Shown: positions 15,387 to 26,100 of the stretch, one piece after another
How positions within the stretch are numbered: the first letter of the stretch is position 1
How the letters are laid out: each line of letters opens with the position of its first letter
Assembly: GCA_038200275.1 (NCBI GenBank)
Contig: JBBPYC010000024.1
Coordinates: 1-59,463, forward strand
Direction of reading: 5' to 3'
DNA: 59,463 bases
From: JBBPYC01 sp038200275
GTDB lineage: Bacteria; Pseudomonadota; Gammaproteobacteria; Burkholderiales; Burkholderiaceae_C
The notes under the pieces: model-generated
Databases searched by the model: none
What the model was told of the DNA's origin: nothing
The model's input: only the letters and a program-made list of their open reading frames with translations
Made by a program: the position numbers and the translations under genes

Positions 15387-17723
15387 CTAATTCAGCAAAC
15401 GCTCCGGATCGGCATCGAGCTTTGCAATCGCGGTGCGCGTGGCACGCACCGACAACGCCTCTTCCTCCTGCGGCAGCAGCAGCCCGGCCTGCAAAAACGC
15501 CGCGACCCGACGCCTCTGCAGCAGATAACTGCCGCCACTGCGCGCTGCGAACAAGAACAGCTGCTTGCGCTCGCTGCGCCAGACGAACTGAACGGGAGAT
15601 ACGGCGCCTCCGTGCTCGAGCGAGAACCAGTGGCCAGGCTGCAGCTCCAATGCCCAGGTAATCATCGCCTCTCCTGGCAACGAACCGCCTCCATCGATCA
15701 CCGTCAGCGCCGTTGCATCAATGCCGAGCATCAACTCGAGGTTGTCGGCATTGATAGGCAGGTCGCCTAGGCCTTCATCGGTGACAAAATCTTCCAGATG
15801 CGCAAGTCGCTGGGCCATCGCTTCAAGCCGGACAACAGCAATCGGCTCGGCCTTTGACAAAAACGCAGCCGCCAGCGCGTCACTAACGACCTTGAGCTGC
15901 GTGTCCTGCGCCGGCGTCGCCAACCCGAGCAGGGTCATGCCTTGACGCAGCCGTTGCAGCAATTGGGGCAGCTCCTGGATCACACGCGCCCGATCTGCGC
16001 GACTCGGCTTCGCGCTGGCAGCCCAGACCAGCTCAGGCGCGACTTGCTTGAGCGCGATGGTCTCGGTGTGCTGCGGCCCACGCCGCACGGTCGCCAACGC
16101 AAGCACTTCAGCCCAGACTTTGAACATGAAGTCCCGAATCGGCTCAGGCACTGAAATGTCTTTCAGCATGTTGCGCATCTCGATCGTGTACTGGATCGCA
16201 AGCGTCTCTTTTTGCTCCATCTGCTGCGCAACGCTGACGAGGCGCTGCGTGGCGTCCTGCGCGGTCAGGTAGGTAGACAAGAACTTCTTGAATTCCTCGT
16301 GCACAAGATGGAACACGCGGCCACCGGTCTCAGGGTACTGCTCGATCACCTGCACGATTCGCTTGATCTCGGTCTCGAACGCGGTGCCGTTAATCGCTGA
16401 AGCGTCGAACCCCATCACGCACGAGCCGATACGGTCGATCAACTGGCGGGCCGGGTGATTCGTCGAGTTGAAGAAATCCGGCTCCGCCAGCGCCACGCGC
16501 AGCACTGGCAGCTGCAGTCGCGCGAACCACACCCGAATCGAAGTTGGGATGCGATCTTCGGCCAGGATGCTCTGGAACATCAACGCAACGATCTCGATCG
16601 TCGCTTTCTCGCTGTCGGTCGAGGCCTTTTTCTTCAAGTCGCTCGTCTGGGCGCGCAACGCATTGGCCACCCGTGACACGCCGGCCGGACTGTAGTCCTC
16701 AATGATCGTGTTGTCCGCATCCCCGCCGAAGCCGGCAGCCGACTGTTCCGGGATGGCTCGGATCGCTTGGGCCAACGCCGGCGATGGCTGCTGACGGGGG
16801 GTCCGCTCGAAGTCTGAGACTTGGCCGACCAGCACGCGCTTCAACGCACTGAGCACCCCCTGTGCACGCATCTTGGCGCGCGCCATTGGCGTGGCCGCGG
16901 TCATGAGCCGCGTCTCCTCAACCGAAAAATTCGATGGTGCGTGGTTTCTGCCGCTGCTGGGCGAACCTGGCTGACTGGATTCCTCACGTGGTGGGGCGGC
17001 CGGGGACTGCGGTGCGCCAGCCGCAGGCCGATCTGGAGCCTGTCCACGTGACAGAGCGCTCCCCATCAAGCCGCGTTTCATGCGGTGCTGCGGTTCAATC
17101 GACGGCAAAATGTTCTGCGCGACCAGCAACGCATTGCTGGCGCGGTAGCCAAGCATCATGCGTTCGGCAAGGATATGCTGGCTAGGCTCGATGACTACCT
17201 GGAAATCGTCACGTGGCAAACCGTTGTCGATCCAGCTGTCGACCAGTGACTGCACGAGCACCTCCGGGCGCAATACGTCTTTTGACGGCAGCTCGCGCTG
17301 CTCAACATATTCAACGCGAATGCGTAAGTCTTCAAATTCGGAGAACACCTTGTCGAGCAATGTGGTCGACAGGCGTGATGCAATGATTCTATTTTCCATC
17401 ACATCCATACCCATCAGCTCGAATGCAGTGACGGCTGGTTGCTGGCGGCCTGTGACATCGGGCACGGCTTGCAAGCTGCGTTGCCAACCTTGCACCGTCC
17501 CTTCAAGCCACCCCTGACGGCGTTGTTGAAACGCCATGAACGCATCACGCCGGTCTTGTGCATCGCGCGCGTTGGCAGCACTTTCAGACGCTCTGCGCTG
17601 CAGCAACTCCTGCACGTTTTTGGCCAGTGGCGGCAACACCTGCCGCACTTCCTGCAAGAACCGCTCGCGCGCTGGCGGCATCAAAGACCGGCTGCCGTCG
17701 GTTTGCCAAGGGCGAGTAGCCAT
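15387..17723 (-). CDS. DUF1631 family protein
   Basis: A 778-residue cytoplasmic protein typical in length for DUF1631, a family common in beta- and gammaproteobacteria with no settled function. The N-terminal part is charged and helical (FLQEVRQVLPPLAKNVQELL). The middle has a low-complexity Pro/Ser-rich stretch (about 225-270), and the C-terminal part ends with a PilZ-like beta region (WALELQPGHWFSLEHGG, then QFVWRSERKQLFLFA). PilZ-like content would suggest a link to cyclic-di-GMP, but no binding motif (RxxxR) was confirmed. It starts 35 bp after secF on the same strand and may be cotranscribed with it. Confidence 0.85.
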   Translation of the reverse strand: MATRPWQTDGSRSLMPPARERFLQEVRQVLPPLAKNVQELLQRRASESAANARDAQDRRDAFMAFQQRRQGWLEGTVQGWQRSLQAVPDVTGRQQPAVTAFELMGMDVMENRIIASRLSTTLLDKVFSEFEDLRIRVEYVEQRELPSKDVLRPEVLVQSLVDSWIDNGLPRDDFQVVIEPSQHILAERMMLGYRASNALLVAQNILPSIEPQHRMKRGLMGSALSRGQAPDRPAAGAPQSPAAPPREESSQPGSPSSGRNHAPSNFSVEETRLMTAATPMARAKMRAQGVLSALKRVLVGQVSDFERTPRQQPSPALAQAIRAIPEQSAAGFGGDADNTIIEDYSPAGVSRVANALRAQTSDLKKKASTDSEKATIEIVALMFQSILAEDRIPTSIRVWFARLQLPVLRVALAEPDFFNSTNHPARQLIDRIGSCVMGFDASAINGTAFETEIKRIVQVIEQYPETGGRVFHLVHEEFKKFLSTYLTAQDATQRLVSVAQQMEQKETLAIQYTIEMRNMLKDISVPEPIRDFMFKVWAEVLALATVRRGPQHTETIALKQVAPELVWAASAKPSRADRARVIQELPQLLQRLRQGMTLLGLATPAQDTQLKVVSDALAAAFLSKAEPIAVVRLEAMAQRLAHLEDFVTDEGLGDLPINADNLELMLGIDATALTVIDGGGSLPGEAMITWALELQPGHWFSLEHGGAVSPVQFVWRSERKQLFLFAARSGGSYLLQRRRVAAFLQAGLLLPQEEEALSVRATRTAIAKLDADPERLLN

Positions 17724-17757
17724 CAGGTTTCAGGCAAGCTACTCGGCTGCCAGTACT

Positions 17758-18708
17758 TCAGACCATGGCGCCGGCATTCGGGTCTTCGCCGTCGTCGCGC
17801 CGGGTCGGCGACTTGATTAGGTCTTCGCGCTTGATGCCGAGCCACATGGCAATGGACGCCGCGACAAAAACCGAAGAATAGATACCGAACAAAATGCCGA
17901 TCGTCAGCGCAAGCGCGAAGTAATGCAACGTGGGACCGCCGAACAAAAACATCGACAACACCATGACCTGGGTTGAACCGTGCGTGATGATAGTGCGGCT
18001 GATGGTCTGAGTTATCGCACTGTCGATTACTTGCATCGAATTCAACTTGCGATAGCGGCGAAAATTCTCGCGGATCCGGTCGAAGATCACTACCGACTCG
18101 TTCACCGAGTAGCCTAGCACCGCCAGCACCGCCGCCAGCACCGGCAGCGAGAACTCCCACTGGAAGAACGCGAAGAAGCCTAGGATGATCACCACGTCGT
18201 GCAGATTCGCGATGATGCCGGCGACCGCAAACTTCCACTCGAAGCGCATCGCCAAGTACAGCATGATGCCGATCACGACGAACGCGAGCGCCTTGAGCCC
18301 ATCGGCGGCCAGTTCGTCGCCAACCTGAGGGCCAACGAATTCGGTGCGGTCGAGCCGGGCCGACGCATCGACCCCCTTCAACGCGCCAATCACACGCTCG
18401 CTCTGCACAGTGGAGGTCTCGCCTTTCCTCACCGGCAGCCGGATCAGCACGTCGCGCGCATTGCCAAAGCTCTGAATCTGTACGTCGTTATAACCAAGCT
18501 CGCCCACGGCTGTGCGCAGCTTCGGCAGATCGGCCGGCTGCGAATAGCTGACCTGCATCACGGTACCGCCGGTGAATTCGACCGACAGGTGCAGCCCACG
18601 CGAAAACAGGAAGAAAACGGCCAATGCGAATGTCGCAAACGAGATCACGTTGAATACGAGCGCATGCCGCATGAACGGAATGTCGCGCCGGATCTTGAAG
18701 AATTCCAT
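17758..18708 (-). CDS. secF: Protein translocase subunit SecF
   Basis: Inner-membrane subunit of the SecDF complex, which helps pull proteins out of the SecYEG channel using the proton gradient. The 316-residue protein has the opening helix (FNVISFATFALAVFFLF), a periplasmic domain beginning HLSVEFTGGTVMQVS, then five helices with LGYSVNESVVIFDRIREN (the conserved SecF/SecD membrane motif). It lies 28 bp downstream of secD, with yajC first in the run. Confidence 0.97.
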   Translation of the reverse strand: MEFFKIRRDIPFMRHALVFNVISFATFALAVFFLFSRGLHLSVEFTGGTVMQVSYSQPADLPKLRTAVGELGYNDVQIQSFGNARDVLIRLPVRKGETSTVQSERVIGALKGVDASARLDRTEFVGPQVGDELAADGLKALAFVVIGIMLYLAMRFEWKFAVAGIIANLHDVVIILGFFAFFQWEFSLPVLAAVLAVLGYSVNESVVIFDRIRENFRRYRKLNSMQVIDSAITQTISRTIITHGSTQVMVLSMFLFGGPTLHYFALALTIGILFGIYSSVFVAASIAMWLGIKREDLIKSPTRRDDGEDPNAGAMV

Positions 18709-18736
18709 ATCTGTCTGTCAGTCGCTCGTGAAGGGC

Positions 18737-20662
18737 TCAGGCGCCGTGATGCTGTGATTCAAGCGATGCGCCACCGGTGCCGGTCGACGCAACCACGGCT
18801 CCACCAGGCGGCTTCCAGACGGTGCCGATCGACACGGTCCTGAGCTTCTTCCTGCGCCCATACCACAAGTTGACAAGGCCGCGCGAGAAAAATACCGCTG
18901 AGAACATGCTGGTCAGGATGCCCAGCACATGCACCACTGCGAAGCCGCGCACCGGGCCGGACCCGAACGCCAGCAGCGCGATACCTGCGATCAGGGTCGT
19001 CACGTTCGAGTCCAGAATCGTCGACCAAGCGCGGTCATAGCCCGCATGGATCGCGGCCTGCGGCGCAGCCCCACTGCGCAACTCTTCGCGCACCCGTTCG
19101 TTGATCAGCACGTTGGCATCGATCGCCATGCCGAGCACCAGCGCCATCGCTGCCATGCCGGGCAAGGTCAGTGTCGCCTGCAACATCGACAATACCGCCA
19201 CCAGCAGCAGCAAGTTGAACGCGAGTGCAATGCTTGAGATCACGCCGAACAGCATGTAGTAGGCGCACATGAAGGCGGCAACCGCAAGAAAGCCCCAGGT
19301 CACGCTGTCAAAGCCCTTCTGGATATTTTCTGCGCCGAGGCTCGGGCCGATCGTGCGTTCTTCGATGATTTCCATCGGCGCGGCAAGCGAACCGGCGCGC
19401 AGCAACAGCGCGGTGTCGGCGGCTTCCGTCGTCGTCATGCGGCCCGAGATCTGGACCCGCCCACCGCCGATTTCGCTGCGAATCACCGGTGCGGTGACCA
19501 CTTCGCCCTTGCCCTTTTCGAACAGCAAAATCGCCATGCGTTTGCCGATGTTCTCCCGCGTCACGTCGCGAAAGATGCGTGACCCTTTGCCATCGAGCGA
19601 CAGGTGCACAGCCGCTTCCTGTGTCTGGTTGTCAAAGCCAGGCTGGGCGTCGGTCAGGTTCTCGCCAGTCAGAATCACCTGCTTTTTCACGATTACCGGC
19701 TGGCCGTTGCGGTCGAGGAACTTGTCGGTGCCGAACGGTGCCGGGCCGTTGCTGGCTTCGGCTGCGCGTGCTTCCGCGCCTTCGTCAACCAACCGCACTT
19801 CAAGCGTTGCGGTGCGGCCGAGGATGTCTTTTGCCTTCGCCGTGTCCTGCACACCCGGCAGTTGCACCACGATCCGGTCCAGGCCCTGCTGCTGGATCAC
19901 CGGCTCGGCCACACCGAGTTCATTGATGCGGTTGTGCAGCGTCGTGATGTTCTGCTTGAGCGCTTGCTCCTGCACGCGACGCGCGGCTTCCGGCTTGATC
20001 GTCGCAGTCAGGCGCTGCTCGCCGTCCGGACCAGCCGACTCCACTGTTTGCAGATCGGGGAACTGATCCTGGATCAGCCGACGCACAGATTCCGAGGTGG
20101 CCGTGTCGCGTGTGCGAATCTCGACGCTCTGGTTGTTGCGTGAGATGCCGCTGTGCCGAATGCCTTTGTCGCGCAACGCCGTGCGCAAGTCGCCGGCGAG
20201 CGCCTCCGTGCGCTGCGTCAGGGCAGCGCGCATGTCGACCTGCAACATGAAGTGCACGCCCCCGCGCAAATCGAGCCCGAGGTACATCGGTTCGGCGCGC
20301 AGGCTGCCAAGCCAGCGGGGTGAACGCGACAACAGATTCAATGCAACGACGTACGACGGGTTGGCCGCGTCGACATTCAGCCCCTTCTCGAGCGTGTCCT
20401 TGGCCTTCAACTGCAGATCCGGCGTTGCAAAGCGCGCCTTGATCGAGTTCTCGTCAAACGTCAGACCCGTGCTCTCGACACCGGCGGCTTTCAGCAGTTC
20501 TTCGGCCTTCTTTGCAACTGCGCTGTCGATGCGCACACCGGTCCGCGCAGAAGACACCTGCACCGCCGGCGCTTCACCGAAGAAATTGGGCAGCGTGTAG
20601 ATCGCCCCAATCAGCAGCGCGATCAGGATGACCGCGTACTTCCAGACCGGGTAGCGGTTCAT
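18737..20662 (-). CDS. secD: Protein translocase subunit SecD
   Basis: Works with SecF in the inner membrane to complete protein export. The 641-residue protein has an N-terminal helix, the P1 periplasmic region, LGLDLRGGVHFMLQVDM (a family landmark), the region LGVAEPVIQQQGLDRIVVQLPG, and a C-terminal six-helix domain with GMAIDANVLINERVREELR. Its ATG overlaps the yajC stop by four bases (ATGA), which shows coupling of yajC-secD-secF. Confidence 0.98.
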   Translation of the reverse strand: MNRYPVWKYAVILIALLIGAIYTLPNFFGEAPAVQVSSARTGVRIDSAVAKKAEELLKAAGVESTGLTFDENSIKARFATPDLQLKAKDTLEKGLNVDAANPSYVVALNLLSRSPRWLGSLRAEPMYLGLDLRGGVHFMLQVDMRAALTQRTEALAGDLRTALRDKGIRHSGISRNNQSVEIRTRDTATSESVRRLIQDQFPDLQTVESAGPDGEQRLTATIKPEAARRVQEQALKQNITTLHNRINELGVAEPVIQQQGLDRIVVQLPGVQDTAKAKDILGRTATLEVRLVDEGAEARAAEASNGPAPFGTDKFLDRNGQPVIVKKQVILTGENLTDAQPGFDNQTQEAAVHLSLDGKGSRIFRDVTRENIGKRMAILLFEKGKGEVVTAPVIRSEIGGGRVQISGRMTTTEAADTALLLRAGSLAAPMEIIEERTIGPSLGAENIQKGFDSVTWGFLAVAAFMCAYYMLFGVISSIALAFNLLLLVAVLSMLQATLTLPGMAAMALVLGMAIDANVLINERVREELRSGAAPQAAIHAGYDRAWSTILDSNVTTLIAGIALLAFGSGPVRGFAVVHVLGILTSMFSAVFFSRGLVNLWYGRRKKLRTVSIGTVWKPPGGAVVASTGTGGASLESQHHGA

Positions 20663-21018
20663 GTGCGGTTCAGTTGCTGACGCGACTCCATCGTGCCTTT
20701 CGGCAGTACTTGCACCACCGCGCTGCGCTGGATCTGAATTTCCACGTTGTTGGCGATCTCGGCATTCAAATAGCCCTCGCCGAGCCGCGTGATGCGCGCC
20801 AGCATACCGCCAGCGACCACCACTTCGTCGCCCTTGGCAAGCGCTTCGATCATCGCGCGATGCTCTTTCTGCTTTTTCATTTGCGGCCGGATCATCACGA
20901 AATACAACACGACGAACATCAGCACCAGTGGCAGCATGCTCGTCATCGAAGACATGAAGTCACCGCCAGCGGGAGCAGCAGGAGCGGTCTGGGCGTAGGC
21001 AGAAGAAATGAAGGACAC
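20659..21018 (-). CDS. yajC: YajC, Sec translocon accessory protein (GTG start)
   Basis: A 119-residue inner-membrane protein with one helix (LPLVLMFVVLYFVMIRPQMK) followed by a soluble domain (MIEALAKGDEVVVAGGMLAR). It associates with SecDF-YidC. The start is most likely the GTG at 21018, giving (V)SFISSAYAQTAPA, the usual betaproteobacterial YajC beginning. A later Met would remove this conserved segment. In many relatives queA and tgt lie upstream, whereas here a divergent nitrile hydratase operon does. Confidence 0.93.
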   Translation of the reverse strand: MSFISSAYAQTAPAAPAGGDFMSSMTSMLPLVLMFVVLYFVMIRPQMKKQKEHRAMIEALAKGDEVVVAGGMLARITRLGEGYLNAEIANNVEIQIQRSAVVQVLPKGTMESRQQLNRT

Positions 21019-21240
21019 GGCGTAAACCTTTTGAACGAAAACCACCAACGGCAGAGGGCGAAGGCGCGGGATGCAAAAGCGCTGCAGCACGCGATTCGCG
21101 AGCATGGCCTGCTGCCGACGGAGAACCCAATATTCTAAGCCGTGCAGACCAGGCTGGACTGCGCGAGGTCCAGCGGGAGCGGCCCAGGCAAGCCGTGGTG
21201 ACAGTTGCCGAAGCACGGTCTGCTGCTGGACAATGTGCCG

Positions 21241-21906
21241 ATGAAATCTGCAAACCAGACTCCAGGTATGCCTCCCTCGGTACATGAGGAACACCATGAC
21301 CATGACCATGACCACAGCGAGCTGGGCGAATGGGATTTGCGCGTGCGTGCGCTCGAGACGCTGCTGGTGGAAAAAGGCTACGTGGACCCGGCTGCGCTTG
21401 ACCGGATCATCGAGACCTATGAAATGAAGATCGGGCCGCATAACGGCGCCCAAGTCGTCGCTCGGGCGTGGACAGATTCTGCCTACCGGCTTCGGCTGCT
21501 GGACAACGCAACCGCCGCGATCGCCGAACTGGGTTTCACAGGCCGCCAGGGCGAGCATATGGTCGCATTGGAGAACACCTCCGACACGCATCATATGGTC
21601 GTCTGCACCTTGTGCAGTTGCTATCCGTGGCCGGTGCTCGGGTTGCCGCCGGTCTGGTACAAGAGCGCGCCCTATCGCGCCAAAGCGGTGATGAACCCAC
21701 GCGGCGTGCTGGCCGATTTCGGAGTGTCGCTGCCCGACACAGTGCAGTTTCGCGTCTGGGATTCGACCGCCGAGGTGCGCTATCTGGTGATTCCAATGCG
21801 CCCGGCCGGCACCGACGACTTGACGCAAGAACAACTGGCTGCGCTGGTCACACGCGACTCGATGATCGGCACCGGGTTCGCCCGTGCACCAGGCGGTGCG
21901 GCATGA
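21241..21906 (+). CDS. nthA: Nitrile hydratase alpha subunit, cobalt type
   Basis: Catalytic metal subunit that hydrates nitriles to amides. The 221-residue protein has an N-terminal His/Asp-rich stretch (HHDHDHDHSELG), the helical DLRVRALETLLVEKGYVDP, and the metal centre VCTLCSCYPWP (about residues 119-129). Thr in C-T-L-C-S-C is the pattern of cobalt enzymes, with Ser in iron enzymes. The Cys residues are normally oxidised to sulfenic and sulfinic acids. A further in-frame ATG at 21268 is a possible start. The last bases overlap the beta subunit (ATGA). Confidence 0.95.
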   Translation: MKSANQTPGMPPSVHEEHHDHDHDHSELGEWDLRVRALETLLVEKGYVDPAALDRIIETYEMKIGPHNGAQVVARAWTDSAYRLRLLDNATAAIAELGFTGRQGEHMVALENTSDTHHMVVCTLCSCYPWPVLGLPPVWYKSAPYRAKAVMNPRGVLADFGVSLPDTVQFRVWDSTAEVRYLVIPMRPAGTDDLTQEQLAALVTRDSMIGTGFARAPGGAA

Positions 21907-22577
21907 ATTCGGTGCATGACATGGGCGGCATGCAGGGCTACGGCCCGGTCGTACCGGAAGCCGACGAGCCGCTGTTTCATGCTGCCTGGGAGCGACGAGC
22001 GCTGGCGTTGACACTGGCGGCCGGTGCATCCGGCGCCTGGAACATCGACCAAAGCCGCGCCGCGCGCGAATCGCTGCCACCGGCCGTTTATCTGGACTCG
22101 ACCTACTACCAGATCTGGCTGCGCGGGCTGGACAAGCTGCTGCTGGCGCGCGGGATGGTGACACCGGAGGAACTGGCCGGTGGCCACAGCATCGCGCCTG
22201 CGATTGCCCTGCCGCGGGTGCCCGACGCCGCCGCAATCACCGCTGGCCTTGCAGCCGGCAATCCGGCGACCCGGCCTGACAATGGCTCCCCTGCCCGCTT
22301 TGCGCCCGGTGACCGGGTGCGCGCCCGCAACGTGCATCCGCCCGGCCACACGCGGCTGCCGCACTATGTGCGCGGCCACGTCGGCACGGTGAAGCGCGTG
22401 CACGCCCCGCATGTGTTTGCCGATCGCCATGCGAGCGGCACGCTGCCCCCGTTCGACCAGCGCCCGGAGTGGCTCTACGGCGTGATGTTCGAAGGTCGTG
22501 AATTGTGGGGCGGCGCCGCGGATGCGAATTTGCAGGTCAGTGTGGATGCCTGGGAGCCGTACCTTGAAGCCGCCTGA
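21903..22577 (+). CDS. nthB: Nitrile hydratase beta subunit
   Basis: Structural partner of the alpha subunit. The 224-residue protein starts MNSVHDMGGMQGYGPV, the invariant family opening. It has a helical N-terminal half (YYQIWLRGLDKLLLARGMVT) and a C-terminal SH3-like barrel (FAPGDRVRARNVHPPGHTRL, RGHVGTVKRVHAPHVFAD, WLYGVMFEGRELWG). It overlaps the alpha gene by four bases and the accessory gene by about 14 bases. Order alpha, beta, activator is typical of cobalt nitrile hydratases. Confidence 0.95.
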   Translation: MNSVHDMGGMQGYGPVVPEADEPLFHAAWERRALALTLAAGASGAWNIDQSRAARESLPPAVYLDSTYYQIWLRGLDKLLLARGMVTPEELAGGHSIAPAIALPRVPDAAAITAGLAAGNPATRPDNGSPARFAPGDRVRARNVHPPGHTRLPHYVRGHVGTVKRVHAPHVFADRHASGTLPPFDQRPEWLYGVMFEGRELWGGAADANLQVSVDAWEPYLEAA

Positions 22578-22989
22578 GCCGGGGCTTCGCGACGCGCAGC
22601 CGGTCACGCCTACAGCTTTGGCTGCGCTGTGTGGCAGTGGCATGCCGCTGCCCAGCGTTCAGGATGACGGCACCGTGTTTGCCGAACCGTGGCAGGCGCA
22701 TGCGTTTGCCTTGACCCTGCAATTGCACGAGCGCGGCTTGTTCGAGTGGAGCGAATGGGCTGAGGTGTTGTCGGCACAAATCAAACGGGCGCAGGCTGGC
22801 GGAGACCCGGACGACGGCAGCACCTACCACCAACACTGGCTCAACGCGCTGGAAGCCATCGTCATCGCCAAACAGATCGGCACCCCAGCGCAGATCCACG
22901 ATCTGGAGCACGCATGGGAAGCCGCGGCCAAGCGCACGCCGCACGGGCAGCCGATCGTTCTCGACGCAGCGGCCACTTTTAAGCAATAG
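22564..22989 (+). CDS. Nitrile hydratase accessory (activator) protein
   Basis: Small protein resembling the N-terminal half of the beta subunit. In cobalt nitrile hydratases such proteins deliver cobalt to the alpha subunit by self-subunit swapping. Landmarks are VFAEPWQAHAFALTLQLHER, EWSEWAEVLSAQIKRAQ, DDGSTYHQHWLNALEAIV and a C-terminal RTPHGQPI. The frame contains no ATG before the beta stop. A TTG at 22564 gives 141 residues, and an ATG at 22642 would give 115 residues starting just before the conserved region. The start is uncertain. Confidence 0.85.
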   Translation: MKPPEPGLRDAQPVTPTALAALCGSGMPLPSVQDDGTVFAEPWQAHAFALTLQLHERGLFEWSEWAEVLSAQIKRAQAGGDPDDGSTYHQHWLNALEAIVIAKQIGTPAQIHDLEHAWEAAAKRTPHGQPIVLDAAATFKQ

Positions 22990-23112
22990 CCGCAGAGCGG
23001 GTTGATGAACGCTCTGACGCGGCGCACTCAACCGCGTCGCAGTTCATTGAAGACAAGGCCCTGTGGCCAACGAGCGTGCGGCAGCATCCGCTCGTCCCTT
23101 GCCCTACTTGGT

Positions 23113-26100
23113 CTATGCCACGCGTTGCATGCCCTCAGCAGTCGCTTGCGCTGCGTCAGGGTTGCGGAACGCTGCCATCAGCGCCTTCCACTTTGGTCGC
23201 GCCGCCGCCAGATTGCGGTCCTTTACATGCCCATATCCCTTGATCTGTTCCGGGATGCAGGCGATGTCTACCGCCTTCGAGTGATTGGCAGGTGTCAGTC
23301 CAGCCATCACGTGTTCGATGCTGTCCCGGTATTCGCCGATCAACACCCGCTCGGTCTTGCGTTCTTCGGTGTAGGCAAACGGATCGAGCAGACCGCCGCG
23401 AAGCCACTTGAATTTTTGCAGCAGCTTGAACGCCGTCAGCATGCGCGGGCCATACTGCTTTTTCGTGAGCTCGCCCTTGTCGTTGCGCTTGGCCGAGTGC
23501 GGCGGCGCAAGGTGATAGTTGAGCTTGTAGTCGCCTTCAAACATCGATGCGATGCGCGCTAAAAACGCCGGGTCCGCCTGTAGCCGCGCGACTTCATATT
23601 CGTCCTTGTAAGCCATCAACTTGAACAGATAGCGCGCAACCGATTCGGTGAGCGTTGTCTTGCCCAGGGGCTGCTCCGCTTGCCGCACGCGGTCGACAAA
23701 GTCGCTGTATTTGCGCGCATAAGCTGCGTTCTGATACGCGGTCAGAAACTGCACGCGGCGCTCGACCAGCGTCTCTAGGGTCTCGCGCTTTTTGAATTCG
23801 ATCACCTGCGCGCCGGCTCCAGCCTTGCCGGAAACCTGTGCAATGATCTGCTGCACGCTCGGCCAGTCGGCCGCGGCACGCCGGCCCCATTCGAACGCCG
23901 CCTTGTTCTTGTCAACGGCCACCGCGTTCAGCTCGATCGCACGCTGCAACGATTCAAGCCGCAGCGGGATCCAGCCCTTCTGCCAGGCAAAGCCGAGCAA
24001 CATCGGGTTCGTGTAGATCGTGTCGCCCATCAAGTGCATCGCGGCCGCATCGGCGTCGAAGCTTGCAACGCCCGATTCGCCCACCGCGTTGGCGATCAGC
24101 ACTGCGCACTGCTCGGCCGGGTTGTGCCAGTTCGCATCTTTCACGAACGCCGCAGTCGGTGCCGCGTGCGAATTCAATGCCACATGGGTGCGGCCCTCGC
24201 GCATGCGCAAGCTGGTTTCCTTGTCGGCTGCAACGATCGGGTCGCAGCCGATGATCAGATCGGCGGCTGCCATGCCTACGCGCGTGGTCTTGATGTCGGT
24301 CTGGTCGTCGGCGATCAGCACGTGGCTCCAGGTGGCGCCGCCCTTTTGCGCCAGGCCGCCTGCGTCCTGCGTGACAATGCCCTTGCCGTCCAGGTGGCCG
24401 GCCACGCCGAGCAGTTGTCCGATCGTGATGACACCCGTGCCACCGACGCCGGCCACCACGATGCCCCAGACCTTGCTGCCTAGGTCCTGTGGCACAGGCA
24501 GCACAGGTTCAGGCAACGCGCCGAGCTCGAACGGCGACGGCGCGGCGGTCTTGGATTTTGTCTTCAACTGCCCACCTTCGACCGTGACAAAGCTCGGGCA
24601 AAACCCTTTGACGCAGCTGTAATCCTTGTTGCAGCTGCTCTGGTTGATCGCACGCTTGCGGCCGAACTCGGTCTCCAGCGGCTCCACCGAAAGGCAGTTG
24701 CTCTGCACGCCACAGTCGCCGCAGCCCTCACAGACCAGCTCATTGATGATTACGCGCTTGGCTGGGTCGACCATGCTGCCGCGCTTTCTGCGCCGGCGCT
24801 TCTCGGTTGCACAGGTCTGGTCGTAAATGATGACGCTCGTGCCCTTTATCTCGCGAAACTCGCGCTGGACGCGGTCGAGCTCATCGCGATGCTCGATGGC
24901 AATGCCCGCAGGCAGGCCAGTTACCCCGTCGTACTTCTCGGGCTCGTCGGTTACTACGACGATTCGTTGTGCGCCTTCGGCCTTCATGCTCTGAGCAATC
25001 TGGATCACGGAATGGCCCTCGGGCCGCTCACCGACCTGCTGGCCTCCGGTCATCGCGACCGCATCGTTATAAAGAATTTTGTAGGTGATATTGACGCCGG
25101 CAGCAATCGACTGGCGTACCGCGAGCAGCCCACTGTGAAAGTAGGTGCCGTCGCCCAGATTCGCAAAGATGTGCTGATCGGTCGTGAACGGCGCCTGGCC
25201 GACCCACGGCACGCCCTCCCCGCCCATCTGCGTGAAGCCAACCGTGCTTCGGTCCATCCAGGTCGCCATGAAGTGGCAGCCGATGCCCGCCATCGCGCGC
25301 GAGCCTTCAGGCACCTTGGTCGAGGTGTTGTGCGGGCAACCGGAGCAGAACCACGGTGCGCGTTGCCCACCCGCAGTGCTTGCCACGGTCGAGACTTTCA
25401 TCGACCCTTCTTTGGCTTCAAGGATCGCCAACTGCGCATCGATGCGCGTGGTCATGATGCTGTCCACGCCCATCTTCTTGAGACGCTGTGCAATCGCACG
25501 GGCGATTTGCGCCGGGGACAAATCGGCGGTGGAGCGCAGCAGTTCATTGGCTGTCGGATTGGCCATGCTCCACTCGCCGCCCGAGAAGTCGCCGTCTGTC
25601 TCATTGAACTTGCCGAGCACGTTCGGCCGCACATCGGCGCGCCAGTTGTAGAGCTCTTCCTTGATCTGGTATTCGATCAACTGGCGCTTTTCTTCCACCA
25701 CCAAAATCTCTTGCAGACCGGTCGCAAACTCGCGCGTGATCTGCGCTTCGAGCGGCCAGACCACGCCGACCTTGTGCACGCGAATGCCGAGCTGCCGGCA
25801 CGTTGCGTCGTCCAGGCCCAGATCGATCAACGCCTGGCGCGTGTCGTTGTACGCCTTGCCGCTCGCGATGATGCCGAGGCGGTCGTGCGGCCCCTCGATC
25901 ACGTTGTAGTTGAGCCGGTTCGCCCGGATGTAGGCCAGCGCGGCATACCACTTGTAATGAAAAAGGCGCGCCTCTTGATCTAACGCGTGATCCGGCCAGC
26001 GGATGTGCAAGCCGCCGGGCGGCATCTCGAAGTCGGTCGGGATCTTGATGTCAACGCGCCCAGGGTCGATCTCGGCAGTCGCGCTTGATTCAACAATTTC

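Noticed and set aside
24889..25983. 364-codon plus-strand frame
   Set aside because: Shadow of the indolepyruvate oxidoreductase gene, which carries clear TPP and ferredoxin motifs.
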